Notes under the pieces: generated by a model
Told to the model about the DNA's origin: nothing
The model's input: the letters and a program-made list of their open reading frames with translations, nothing else
The model's database searches: none
Translations under genes and position numbers: made by a program
In this document: in pieces, positions 35,231 through 44,038 of the stretch
Numbering within the stretch: the first letter of the stretch is position 1
Layout of the letters: each line of letters begins with the position of its first letter
Assembly: GCF_001558155.1 (NCBI RefSeq)
Contig: NZ_LOAS01000025.1
Location: 1 to 64,000, forward strand
Reading direction: 5' to 3'
Origin: Aliiruegeria sabulilitoris
GTDB lineage: Bacteria; Pseudomonadota; Alphaproteobacteria; Rhodobacterales; Rhodobacteraceae
DNA: 64,000 nucleotides

Positions 35231-36739
35231 ATGACATTCGCCAAGACCGGGCTTTCGCGCCGTGCCTTTATCCAGGGAACCACCGCCGTCATTGGGGCTG
35301 CCGCGTTTGGGGCGCATCGTGCGGCCGCAAGTGTACCCGCGCCGATTGGCGATCTGCCCAAGGGCGTCACCTTCCGCTGGATCGACTCGGGCGACCAGAA
35401 GGCGGTGTTCTACAAGAAGTTCTTTGCCGATTACGCCAAGGATCGGGGCATCGAGGTGGTCTATGACGCGCTGCCCTGGAACGAGATCGCGCAGGTTGTG
35501 CCTCTAGGCGTGCGCAACAACTCCGCCCATGACGTTTTCGCGCTGCCGCAGAACGTGAACCCGGCCGATGCCGTGGCGCAGGGCTGGGTGCAGCCCTATG
35601 ACGATTTCATCCCCGATATTGCCGCCTGGAAGGCGACTTTCCCGGCCGGTGCCTTCCTGCCCGGCATCAACGAGTTCGACGGCAAGACCTATGGCCTGCC
35701 TTTCACCTCGAACAAGCGCTACGGCACGCATCTGCTCTACAACAAGGCCTACATGACCGAGGCGGGCTACGATCCGGAGGCCAAGCCGCTCAGCTGGACC
35801 GAGTTCCGTGACGCCGCCAAGAAGATCACCGAGGCCGGCAAGGGCCGCTATTTCGGCTTCATCATCGGCGGCAACCAGCTTGGCCGCTGGAGCCAGACGG
35901 TGCGCAACATGGGCCGGATGGCGGGTGCCAGCGCGGGTGGCGACAGCGTGATCGAGGCGGATATCGATTTCCGCACCGGCGATTACGTCTTCGACAGCGA
36001 TGCCTATATCGCCGCCATCGAGCTGCTGATCGCGATGCAGGCGGATGGCTCCGTCTTCCCCGGCATCATGTCGATGAACGCCCCGCAGGCGCGAGCCTAC
36101 ATGCCGCAGGGCGCGGCGGGCATGATCCTGCAAGGGCCGTGGAATATCGGCGGCTGGGAAGGCCAGAACCCGGAATTCGACTTCGGCGTCTCCTCCGGCC
36201 CGGTGCCGGATGAAGGCCCGGTTGGCAAGCTGACCATCGGTCAGGGCGCGCTGGCGCCGAACACGATGTGGCTCTTCAAGGGCTCCGAGCTTGGCCCCAT
36301 CGCGGGCGACATTTTCCACTATCTCGGCACGGTCGAGGGGCAGACGGCCTGGGCCAATATCGTCGGTGCGGGCGATCCGCCGATCTTCCCCGAGGCGCTG
36401 GAAGGCGCGGAGATGTCGTACCGTTCCAAGGCGATCCTGCAGCATTTCAACGAGGCGATCCGCGTCGGGCCAAACCCGGTGGTCGGCAATGCCGAGCTGG
36501 GCAAGGTGATCGGGGCCTTCCAGGCGCCGGAAGTGAACTTTGCCCGCACCGTGCAGGGGCTTGTCGCCGGCGAGTTGAAAGGCGTTGCACAGGAGATGAA
36601 GGGCCTCAAGGACCGCTACAACGCCGCGCTTGATGCCGCCTTCGCCAAGGCCAAGGCCGATGGCGCCACGGTGGATCGGTCTGACCTGGTCTTCTCGAAC
36701 TGGAATCCGAACGAGGATTTCGGAGCTGCCGACTATTGA
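35231..36739 (+). CDS. Extracellular solute-binding protein, sugar-type ABC
   Basis: The 502-residue product has a Tat signal (SRRAFIQGTTAVIGAAAFGAH) and a type 1 solute-binding fold: PWNEIAQVVPLGVRNNSAHDVFALP, YGLPFTSNKRYGTHLLYNKAYM and MPQGAAGMILQGPWNIGGWE. It resembles carbohydrate-binding proteins of the CUT1 class but is longer than usual (about 420). GGGAGGA precedes the start. Two permease genes follow, and the sulfatase gene after them suggests a sulfated sugar or related organosulfate as ligand. Confidence 0.88.
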   Translation: MTFAKTGLSRRAFIQGTTAVIGAAAFGAHRAAASVPAPIGDLPKGVTFRWIDSGDQKAVFYKKFFADYAKDRGIEVVYDALPWNEIAQVVPLGVRNNSAHDVFALPQNVNPADAVAQGWVQPYDDFIPDIAAWKATFPAGAFLPGINEFDGKTYGLPFTSNKRYGTHLLYNKAYMTEAGYDPEAKPLSWTEFRDAAKKITEAGKGRYFGFIIGGNQLGRWSQTVRNMGRMAGASAGGDSVIEADIDFRTGDYVFDSDAYIAAIELLIAMQADGSVFPGIMSMNAPQARAYMPQGAAGMILQGPWNIGGWEGQNPEFDFGVSSGPVPDEGPVGKLTIGQGALAPNTMWLFKGSELGPIAGDIFHYLGTVEGQTAWANIVGAGDPPIFPEALEGAEMSYRSKAILQHFNEAIRVGPNPVVGNAELGKVIGAFQAPEVNFARTVQGLVAGELKGVAQEMKGLKDRYNAALDAAFAKAKADGATVDRSDLVFSNWNPNEDFGAADY

Positions 36740-36837
36740 AGCATTTCGCCGTGACCTGAATCGTCTTTCGCTGTCTCTCGGCACAGCCTCGAACGCGAAA
36801 GACGATACGAGATAACTCAGGTTGATGGCGAAACGCT
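36740..36837. repeat. Palindromic intergenic element between transporter genes
   Basis: The gap is mostly one nested inverted repeat: AGCATTTCGCC (36740-36750) with GGCGAAACGCT (36827-36837, one mismatch), CCTGA (36755-36759) with TCAGG (36817-36821), and ATCGTCTTTCGC (36760-36771) with its exact complement (36795-36806). It would fold into a long hairpin between the binding-protein and permease genes. It looks like a mobile palindromic element, but no second copy lies in the window. Confidence 0.65.
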
Positions 36838-36911
36838 ATGATCGGCTGACCGGGGCTGCCCGCCTCCCCTAGAGGGCGGCCCCACCCCCCATTTGAGGCA
36901 AGGCGCGAACC

Positions 36912-37829
36912 GTGTTCGAGACATTGCACCGATACAGGTATCACTACCTCATGCTGCTTCCGGGGCTGATCCTGGGTGGCATGTTCGTATTCTATCCCAT
37001 CTTCGCGGCCTGCTATTACGCGATGCATGACTGGTCGGGTTTCAACTCCGACAAGGTCTTCGTGGGCATGGGGAATTTCGTGAAACTGTTCACGGACCCG
37101 ATCTTCTGGGATGCCTTCCAGCGCTCGCTGATCTTTCTGCTGGGGACGGTGCCGCTGCAGATGACCATCTCGCTCGTGCTTGCCGTGCTGCTCAACAACC
37201 AGCTCCTGAAAATGAGCACCTATTTCCGGACGATGATCTTCCTGCCCGTGGTGACCCCGGTCGCGGTGATCGGCATCATCTGGACCTTCCTGCTCTCGCC
37301 CTTCAACGGGCCGGTGAACGGCTTGCTGCTCGATCTCGGGCTGATCTCGCGGCCGGTGGATTTCCTCGGCTCGACCGACACGGTCATGCCCTCGGTCATC
37401 GGCGTCTATGTCTGGAAATGGCTCGGCATCACCATGATCTACTGGCTGGCCGCGCTGCAGACCGTGCCGGACGATGTCTATGACAGTGCCAAGCTCGACC
37501 GGTGTCGGGGCGCGAAGCTCGTCTGGTACATCGTGCTGCCCATCGTGCTGCCCTTTGCCGTGGCGATCACGCTGATCTCGGCCGTGGGCGCGCTCAACGT
37601 CTTCCCGTTGATCATGTCCATGACCAATGGCGGGCCGTTCTTCGCCTCCGAGGTGATGGAGATCTTCATCTATCGCACCGCTTTCGCCACCGGCGACGGC
37701 TCGATCCCGCGGCTGGGCTACGCGGCGGCGGCGGGCGTGTTCTTCGGCTTCGTCGTGCTCTCGCTCACCATCGGACAGGCCATCGCCACGCGGCGCGCCC
37801 GCGCCGGGGCCAAGGAGATCCGCTCATGA
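36912..37829 (+). CDS. Sugar-type ABC transporter permease 1
   Basis: The 305-residue product starts at GTG 36912 and has six membrane segments. The ATPase-contacting loop is present as DSAKLDRCRGAKLVWYIVLPIVLP (the EAA loop), a MalF/UgpA-like feature. It pairs with the next permease, which it overlaps by four bases. Confidence 0.9.
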   Translation: MFETLHRYRYHYLMLLPGLILGGMFVFYPIFAACYYAMHDWSGFNSDKVFVGMGNFVKLFTDPIFWDAFQRSLIFLLGTVPLQMTISLVLAVLLNNQLLKMSTYFRTMIFLPVVTPVAVIGIIWTFLLSPFNGPVNGLLLDLGLISRPVDFLGSTDTVMPSVIGVYVWKWLGITMIYWLAALQTVPDDVYDSAKLDRCRGAKLVWYIVLPIVLPFAVAITLISAVGALNVFPLIMSMTNGGPFFASEVMEIFIYRTAFATGDGSIPRLGYAAAAGVFFGFVVLSLTIGQAIATRRARAGAKEIRS

Positions 37830-38692
37830 GATCGCGCCTCTCTCCGCTCCGCATCGTTTATGGCGACCACCGGGCCAACTGGCGGATCGGGCTCGTCTCG
37901 GCTTTCCTGACCGTGATCTGCCTGATCTGGATCTATCCCTTCGTCTGGATGATCTCGACCTCGCTCAAATCCAATGCCGAGATGTTCTCCAACCCCGGCC
38001 TGATCCCGCAGAGCTGGGCGACGGAGAACTACGCCCGCGCCTGGACCGAGGCGCATATGGGCAGCTATTTCTTCAATACGCTGATCGTGACCGTGGGCTC
38101 GGTGGTGATCGTGACCACCTGCACCTCGATGCTGGGCTACGTGCTGGGCCGCTACCGCTTTCCGGGGCGCAACATCCTCTTCTTCTCCTTCGTGGCGACG
38201 GTGTTCATCCCGCAGGGCTTCACCATCATCCCGGTTTTCGAGTTGCTGTCGCGGCTGGGGCTTTCGTCGAACCTGTTCGGGTTGACCATTGCGACCTCCG
38301 GCCACGCGATGGTGATCTTCGTCGTGCTCTTCGCCGGCTATTTCGCGCAGCTCCCGCGGGAGTTGGAGGAGGCGGCGCGCGTGGATGGCGTGAGCTTCCT
38401 GAAGATCTTCTGGTACGTGATGCTGCCGCTGGCTCGGCCCATGGTGGTGACGGTGGTGATCATGCAGGTGCTGCATGCGTGGAACGACTTCCTGCTGCCG
38501 CTGGTGGTGACGCTGGCCAACCCGGCGATCCGCACGCTCTCGGTCGGCATCTACGCCTTCAAGGGCGAGCAGTTCATCGACTGGACCGGCATGGCCGCGG
38601 CGGCGACGATTTCCATCGTGCCGATCGTGGTGCTGTTCATCCTGTTGCAGCGCTATTTCATCAACGGCCTCGCCGGGGCGGTGAAGGGATGA
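37826..38692 (+). CDS. Sugar-type ABC transporter permease 2
   Basis: The 288-residue product has six membrane segments and the EAA loop EEAARVDGVSFLKIFWYVMLPLARP, like MalG/UgpE. With permease 1 it forms the pore. No ATP-binding gene is present in the cluster; either a shared ATPase elsewhere serves it, or one was lost. A family B repeat fills the gap to the sulfatase gene. Confidence 0.92.
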   Translation: MRSRLSPLRIVYGDHRANWRIGLVSAFLTVICLIWIYPFVWMISTSLKSNAEMFSNPGLIPQSWATENYARAWTEAHMGSYFFNTLIVTVGSVVIVTTCTSMLGYVLGRYRFPGRNILFFSFVATVFIPQGFTIIPVFELLSRLGLSSNLFGLTIATSGHAMVIFVVLFAGYFAQLPRELEEAARVDGVSFLKIFWYVMLPLARPMVVTVVIMQVLHAWNDFLLPLVVTLANPAIRTLSVGIYAFKGEQFIDWTGMAAAATISIVPIVVLFILLQRYFINGLAGAVKG

Positions 38693-38724
38693 CGATGCTT
38701 CCGACATACGTAAAAGGCGAAGAG

Positions 38725-38866
38725 GGCAGCGCCCGACCTGGAGGGCGTTCGCAACGACGCTGCCACGCGGGGCCGCGCAATGCCCGCCACGTGGATTTGG
38801 TTTGCGACGTTGCAAAAGCGCCCTCCGGGGGGAGGTCGGGCGCTGCCCGGCGTTGCCGCCGGGCGG
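38725..38866 (+). repeat. Palindromic intergenic repeat, family B, copy 2
   Basis: GGCAGCGCCCGACCT (38725-38739) and its exact complement (38833-38847) bracket the element, each followed inward by a GGAGGGCG block. A terminal hairpin (GCCCGGCG-TTG-CCGCCGGGC) follows. The same arrangement, with partner changes, is seen at 8631-8776. It occupies most of the gap between the permease and sulfatase genes. Confidence 0.7.
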
Positions 38867-38923
38867 AACAGATGAACGACGTGCCACGAGGCGCGCCAGA
38901 CGGCTTTAGCAAAGGATAAACCG

Positions 38924-40462
38924 GTGACCAAACGCCCAAACATCCTGCTCATCACCACCGACCAGCAGCATTTCAGCGCGCTCGGCGCGGTGAACCCGGC
39001 GATCCGGACGCCCAATCTCGACCGGCTCTGCGCCGAGGGCACGCGGTTCGACCGCGCCTATTGCCCCGCGCCGACTTGCACGCCCTCGCGCGCCTCGATC
39101 ATCACCGGGCTGATGCCGTCGCAGCACGGCGCCTGGACTATCGGCTGCAAGCTGCCCGAGGAGGTGCCGACGCTGGGCGCGGCGCTCTCGCAGGCGGGCT
39201 ACGCCACCGGCCTGATCGGCAAAGCGCATTTCCAGCCGCTGGCGGGGGACGGTTCGCTGGAGAAACAGCCGATCCTGCGGAATCTGGACTTCTGGCGCGG
39301 CTTCCACGGCCCGTTCTACGGCTTCGATCATATCGAACTGTGCCGAAACCACGCCGACGAGGCCCATGTCGGCCAGCATTACGCCGCATGGATGGAGGAG
39401 AACGGGCTGGCGGACTGGAAAGAGTATTTCCAGCCGCTACCGGGCGAAACCGCGTCGAAGGCGCCGGAAATGGCGAGTGATGCGCCCTATTGGGCACGCG
39501 AGGGCCGCGTCTGGGCGCTGCCGGAGGAGATGCATTACACGACCTGGATCGGCGAGCGCTCCATGGCCTTCCTCGACCGTGCCGCCGAAGCGGACGCGCC
39601 TTTCCTGCTGTGGACGTCCTTCCCCGATCCGCACCCGCCCTACACGGTGCCCGAACCCTGGGCGACGATGTACGACCCCGCCGACATGGAGCCGGGGCGG
39701 TTGACGCCTGGCGAGCACGACCGCAACCCACCGCATTTCGCGAAGACCCAGCAGGCAGCGCCTGACTTCGCCGGCTGGCACGAGCCGTATGAGGCCCATG
39801 GTTGTGCCAGCCACCTTTACCCCGAAGACGCGCTGAAAAAGGACATGGCCGTCTATTACGGCATGATGTCCTTCCTCGATCACGAGATCGGCCGCATCCT
39901 CGACCATCTGGAACAGCTCGGGCTGGCGGAGGACACGCTGATCGTCTTCACCACCGATCACGGGCATTTCCTCGGCCAGCATGGGTTGGTGGCCAAGGGG
40001 CCGTTCCATTACGAGGACATGCTGCGGCTGCCCTTCATCGTGCGCTGGCCGGGGCAGGTTCCTGCGGGGCATGTGAGCGAGGCGCTGCAATCGCTGGTGG
40101 ACCTGATGCCGAGCTTCATGGATGCCGCCGGGCTGGGCGCGCCAGACAATCTGCAAGGTATCTCGCAACTGCCCGTCTGGACCGGCGCGGCGGAGAGCGT
40201 CCGCGATTTCGCGCTTTGCGAGAACCGGCACAACACGGTGCGCCCGCATGTGACCAGCTATATCGATGCGCGCTACAAGATCTCGGTCTATCGCGAGGGC
40301 GACGACGGCGAGATTTTCGATCTTCAGGAGGATCCGGGCGAGATCCGCAATCTGTGGGGAGACCCGCAGCGCGAACCGCTCAAGCGCGACCTGCTGCACC
40401 GGATGGTGCAGGCCATGCTCGCCTCCGAACCGATGAAGACGCCGCGGGTGGCGCAGGCCTGA
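38924..40462 (+). CDS. Sulfatase, Cys-type (formylglycine-dependent)
   Basis: The 512-residue product has the type I sulfatase plan: RPNILLITTDQQHF with metal-binding D12 and D13, the modification motif CTPSRASIITG with C52 as formylglycine precursor, GKAHFQPL and a later metal site TTDHGHFLGQHG. The Cys-Thr-Pro-Ser-Arg form is suited to an anaerobic sulfatase maturase, and one is encoded at 52401. There is no signal peptide, so it acts in the cytoplasm on an imported sulfate ester. Start GTG follows AAAGGA. Confidence 0.92.
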   Translation: MTKRPNILLITTDQQHFSALGAVNPAIRTPNLDRLCAEGTRFDRAYCPAPTCTPSRASIITGLMPSQHGAWTIGCKLPEEVPTLGAALSQAGYATGLIGKAHFQPLAGDGSLEKQPILRNLDFWRGFHGPFYGFDHIELCRNHADEAHVGQHYAAWMEENGLADWKEYFQPLPGETASKAPEMASDAPYWAREGRVWALPEEMHYTTWIGERSMAFLDRAAEADAPFLLWTSFPDPHPPYTVPEPWATMYDPADMEPGRLTPGEHDRNPPHFAKTQQAAPDFAGWHEPYEAHGCASHLYPEDALKKDMAVYYGMMSFLDHEIGRILDHLEQLGLAEDTLIVFTTDHGHFLGQHGLVAKGPFHYEDMLRLPFIVRWPGQVPAGHVSEALQSLVDLMPSFMDAAGLGAPDNLQGISQLPVWTGAAESVRDFALCENRHNTVRPHVTSYIDARYKISVYREGDDGEIFDLQEDPGEIRNLWGDPQREPLKRDLLHRMVQAMLASEPMKTPRVAQA

Positions 40463-40531
40463 CGGGGCGGGATATTCCGTTTCACGGGTTCCGGTTCTAG
40501 ACTTGCCGAAAGGCTTCTGGAGGCTGTCCTT

Positions 40532-41581
40532 GTGCAACGATCATTTGGCGAGAAGAAACAGGATACCTGGCCGGAGACGGCGGCGATCAGGCGGCTTGTG
40601 GCGTCCCTCGCCACCGAGTTGGAAAAGCTCCCACATTCCGGCGCGGCGATACCACCCGAAATCCTGAAGCTTGGCCGGGCCATAGGCGACCTGGCGCGCT
40701 CCAACGCCATGTCGCTGGGGAATGCCGATGCCGTCAAGGCGCAGGTGATCCGGGGGTGGATCTCAAGTTGGCCACGCATCGAGGCGCTCTTGCAGGCGCA
40801 GTGCCCCGCGGTTGCCCGCCCGCTCTTTCCCGAGTTCGAGGATCCCTTGCATCCGCGCCGGCTCCAAGCCGAGCTTGCCAATCAATTTGCCCATGGGCAG
40901 CACCGGCTGCTCAACACACTGACACAGGACGCGGATACCGAAGTGGAGGGCGCTTTCAGCGACATCTCGCTTCCACTGTCCGTTTTCCTGGAGAATATCC
41001 ACGCCGCTTGCCGCGTCCTGCTGGCGCTCGGGCGCTATGAAGACCGGCGCTTCGTCGATATCGGCTGCGGCAGCGGCGAGAAGCTTCTCGCCGCGGCGCC
41101 CTGTTTCGAGCGCGTCACCGGGGTGGAGATCGATCCGGGTTATGCCGCGCTGGCCCGCGACATCACCCACCGCGCGCGCATCGGAAATGCGGATATCGTC
41201 GAGACCGACGCGCGCATATACGAAGGCTGCCCGCAACAGGACGTGATCTATTTCTACCGTCCCATGCGCTACCCAAAGGCGCTGGCGCAGCTCGAAAGCC
41301 AGGTGGTCGAGACCTGTCGCGCGGGCACGCTCCTGATCGCCCCCTATGAAGGCTTCCGGTACAAGTTCAAGGAGCTCGGCTGCGCCCATCTGGGCGGTTT
41401 TCTCTATGTTTCCGGTCTGAAGGACGCGGAGGCGGAGGCGTTGCGGAAAAAGGCGGAGCTGATCGGTCCGCATGTGCATCGCGAGCAGCCGGAGCTTCCA
41501 CAGGTCTGGGGGCCGATCCTCGAAGCATCGCGGCTGCGCGGCTTCTCGCCCCTTGCAAACCGCTATTCGGGCACGTGGTAG
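40532..41581 (+). CDS. SAM-dependent methyltransferase-like protein
   Basis: The 349-residue product begins at GTG 40532 after GGAGG. The first half is helical and unassigned; a class I methyltransferase domain starts near residue 150, with motif I FVDIGCGSGEKL at about 173, an acidic residue in VTGVEID and QDVIYFYRPMRYP further on. The end (EPQVWGPILE-like, RLRGFSPLANRYSGTW) is unusual. Its substrate is unknown. It overlaps the convergent plsC gene by 19 bases. Confidence 0.7.
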   Translation: MQRSFGEKKQDTWPETAAIRRLVASLATELEKLPHSGAAIPPEILKLGRAIGDLARSNAMSLGNADAVKAQVIRGWISSWPRIEALLQAQCPAVARPLFPEFEDPLHPRRLQAELANQFAHGQHRLLNTLTQDADTEVEGAFSDISLPLSVFLENIHAACRVLLALGRYEDRRFVDIGCGSGEKLLAAAPCFERVTGVEIDPGYAALARDITHRARIGNADIVETDARIYEGCPQQDVIYFYRPMRYPKALAQLESQVVETCRAGTLLIAPYEGFRYKFKELGCAHLGGFLYVSGLKDAEAEALRKKAELIGPHVHREQPELPQVWGPILEASRLRGFSPLANRYSGTW

Positions 41582-42288
41582 CCAGCCTCGGCCATCAGCC
41601 GGATGGACGCCGTTTCGACGGCCTCTTCGAGTTCCGTCATGAAAACACGTTGCTTTATGCCCGGCTGGATGACCGGCAGGAACTCGACCACGGCAAGGCC
41701 CGGCTTGCGCAACACGCCGAAGCGCGGCCAGAACACGCCGACATTGGTGGCCGCGGGCACGCAATCCTGCTCCAGTTGGCCATAGAGCACGCCGGTGCCG
41801 ATCTTGTAGGGCAGCCTTGCATCCGGCGCGACGCGGGTCCCTTGCGGATAGATGATGAGCTGCCCCGGCGAGCTGAGCCCGGCCGCGACCCGCTTTTTCA
41901 TTTCCAGAACCGCCTGGCCGCGCTTGCCGCGATCGACGGGAATGCAGCCGATCCAATTGGCGTACCAGCCGACGATGGGCACGAAACGCAGCTGTGCCTT
42001 CATGATGAATTTCGGCCGCGGCACCTGCGAGACGATCATGATGATGTCGAAGAAGCTCTGATGCTTGGAGGCGATGATGCATTCGCCGGTGGGAACCGTT
42101 CCGCGCAACTCCGAGCGCAACCCGACCATCCACGACGCCGTCCAGCGTACCCAGCGGCAATAGGTGCGGCAGGCGGTGAAGGCCATCGGACGGTGGACCA
42201 GCGTGATGGGGGTAAAGAACAGCGCCATCAGCACCATCATCAGGTACATCTGGGTGTTGAAGATCAGCGAGCGCAGATATTGCAGCAT
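41563..42288 (-). CDS. plsC: 1-acyl-sn-glycerol-3-phosphate acyltransferase
   Basis: The 241-residue product has an N-terminal membrane segment, the HX4D motif in ASKHQSFFDI (H76, D81), an acyl-acceptor region VDRGKRGQ and the YPQGTRVAP motif equivalent to EGTR. It makes phosphatidic acid at the inner membrane. The start at 42288 is one base from the ftsX stop, so it is the third gene of the ftsE-ftsX-plsC unit, as common in Rhodobacteraceae. Confidence 0.9.
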   Translation of the reverse strand: MLQYLRSLIFNTQMYLMMVLMALFFTPITLVHRPMAFTACRTYCRWVRWTASWMVGLRSELRGTVPTGECIIASKHQSFFDIIMIVSQVPRPKFIMKAQLRFVPIVGWYANWIGCIPVDRGKRGQAVLEMKKRVAAGLSSPGQLIIYPQGTRVAPDARLPYKIGTGVLYGQLEQDCVPAATNVGVFWPRFGVLRKPGLAVVEFLPVIQPGIKQRVFMTELEEAVETASIRLMAEAGYHVPE

Positions 42289-42289
42289 G

Positions 42290-43192
42290 TCACGTTGTCT
42301 TTCGCAATTGCCGGAAGGCGGCATAGCGTGTTGCCGCGAAGGCGACGATGGCGGCGATGGGCGGAATGGCCAGCGGCAGCAGCCAGCTCGTGCCGGTGAG
42401 GCTTAGCCCGGTCAGGAAGCCGCCCTCGGCATCGGCGCTTGGCAGCAGCGCGATGGCGGCCATGCCGAGCGCCGTGCCGGTCGCCGCGCCCACCAGCGCA
42501 CGCAGCGTGAAACGGCGCACGAAGGCGCGGGCGATATAGGTGTCGAGCGCCCCGATCAGGCGCAGCGCGGCGATCACCCGTTCATTGGCGGCGAGCGCGG
42601 CCTGCGCGGCCAGCGTGATCATGGCGGCGGTCGCCGCCGAGATCAGCCCCAGCGACAGCAAGCCCAGCATCCGAAGCCGCTCGGCCGCATGGACCAGCGG
42701 CTCGCGCCAGCGGGTGTGATCGTCATAGACGGCGCCGGGCGCCTCGCCCGCGAGCCGTGCCCTGAGCCCGGCCACGTCCACGCCTTCCTCGGTCTCGACC
42801 ACCTCGATCAGCTCCGGAATGCGCAGCGCATCGAGCGGCAGGTCCGGCCCGAACCACGGCTCCAGCAGCGCCATGCGTTCGGCATTGCCGAGCGGGCGCG
42901 CCTCGGCCACGCCGGGGGTGGTCTCCAGCACGGTCAGGGTGTTGGTCAGCTGTTGGGCGGCCTGCTCCGGCGGGGCGGAAATGCGAATGGTGGCCGTCCG
43001 CGCCAGCGCTTCGGACCAGCGGGTCGCGAGCCGGTCGGTCGCCAGCGACAGCGCCAGCGCAAAGACGGCGAGAAAGGCCATGGCGGCGGCGGTGAACACG
43101 GTCAGCCGGGCGGTGAAGCCGGTGGGCGGCACCACGCGGTCCGCGCCGCTCGTTCCCGCCAGAAAGGTGCCGGCCTTGCCAAAGACGCTCAT
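42290..43192 (-). CDS. ftsX: Cell division protein FtsX
   Basis: The 300-residue product has one membrane segment near residue 30, a periplasmic region containing RWSEALARTATIRI and LDALRIPELIEV, and three C-terminal segments, the FtsX layout. With FtsE it controls septal peptidoglycan hydrolases. It overlaps ftsE by four bases. Confidence 0.9.
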   Translation of the reverse strand: MSVFGKAGTFLAGTSGADRVVPPTGFTARLTVFTAAAMAFLAVFALALSLATDRLATRWSEALARTATIRISAPPEQAAQQLTNTLTVLETTPGVAEARPLGNAERMALLEPWFGPDLPLDALRIPELIEVVETEEGVDVAGLRARLAGEAPGAVYDDHTRWREPLVHAAERLRMLGLLSLGLISAATAAMITLAAQAALAANERVIAALRLIGALDTYIARAFVRRFTLRALVGAATGTALGMAAIALLPSADAEGGFLTGLSLTGTSWLLPLAIPPIAAIVAFAATRYAAFRQLRKTT

Positions 43193-43866
43193 AGCTCCGC
43201 CCCCGCCAGCGACAGCGTTCCGCCGGCAATGCGCAGCACGCGGGCCGGGACCTGGCTCTTGGCGGCCCGGATCAGGTTGAGATCATGCGTGGCCACGAGG
43301 ATCGTCTTGCCCATCCGGTTCAGCTCCACCAGCAATTGCAGCAGGCGCAGCGACATCTCCCAGTCGACATTGCCGGTCGGCTCGTCGGCGAGCACGATCT
43401 CGGGGTCCATGATCACGGCGCGGGCGAGGGCGGCGCGCTGGCGTTCCCCGCCCGAAAGCTGCGGCGGCAGCGCGTCGGCGCGCGAAGACAGCCCGACCCA
43501 CGCCATCAGCTCTTTCAGGTTCTGGTCCTCCGAGGCCGCATCGCGCCCGGTGACGGCGAGCGGCATGGCGAGGTTCTCGGTCAGCGGCAGGTGGTCGAGG
43601 AACTGGCAATCCTGATGCACAACGCCGATCCGGCGGCGCGTACGGGCGACATCGTCCCGGCTCAGCGAATGCACATCCCGGCTGAAAATGGACAGCTGCC
43701 CGGATGTCGGCAGCAATTCCATGTAGCACAGCTTGAGCAATGTCGATTTGCCGGCGCCCGAAGGCCCGGTGAGAAAATGAAACGACCCCGGTGCGAGTTG
43801 CAGCGTGACGTCTCCCAGAAGGGTGCCGTTGCCGTAGGAATAGGCAACCTCGTTCAGCTCGATCAC
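43189..43866 (-). CDS. ftsE: Cell division ATP-binding protein FtsE
   Basis: The 225-residue product has Walker A GPSGAGKST, signature LSGGERQRAALARA and Walker B IVLADEPTGNVD, with the switch His in VATHDLNLI, and begins MIELNEVAYSYGNGTLL as FtsE does. It energises FtsX at the septum. It is divergent from the zinc-ribbon gene. Confidence 0.93.
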   Translation of the reverse strand: MIELNEVAYSYGNGTLLGDVTLQLAPGSFHFLTGPSGAGKSTLLKLCYMELLPTSGQLSIFSRDVHSLSRDDVARTRRRIGVVHQDCQFLDHLPLTENLAMPLAVTGRDAASEDQNLKELMAWVGLSSRADALPPQLSGGERQRAALARAVIMDPEIVLADEPTGNVDWEMSLRLLQLLVELNRMGKTILVATHDLNLIRAAKSQVPARVLRIAGGTLSLAGAEL

Positions 43867-44038
43867 GAAATCTCCTTCCCCTGCCTGCGCGGCCCGTTGT
43901 GCCTGAGCAACGGACGCGTTTCAACGGGGTTCGCATCCGAAGGGATGTGCATTTTCTTTGTCATCCCCCCGATCCCGAGGCATAAACGTAGAAAAGTCAG
44001 AGCAGTGGGGCAGTTTGCAAGCCCCGTCGAGAGGGGAC

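Noticed and set aside
38693-38923. A possible short gene starting in the permease stop (ATGACGATG)
   Set aside because: The frame is made mostly of the palindromic repeat and shows no protein-like composition.
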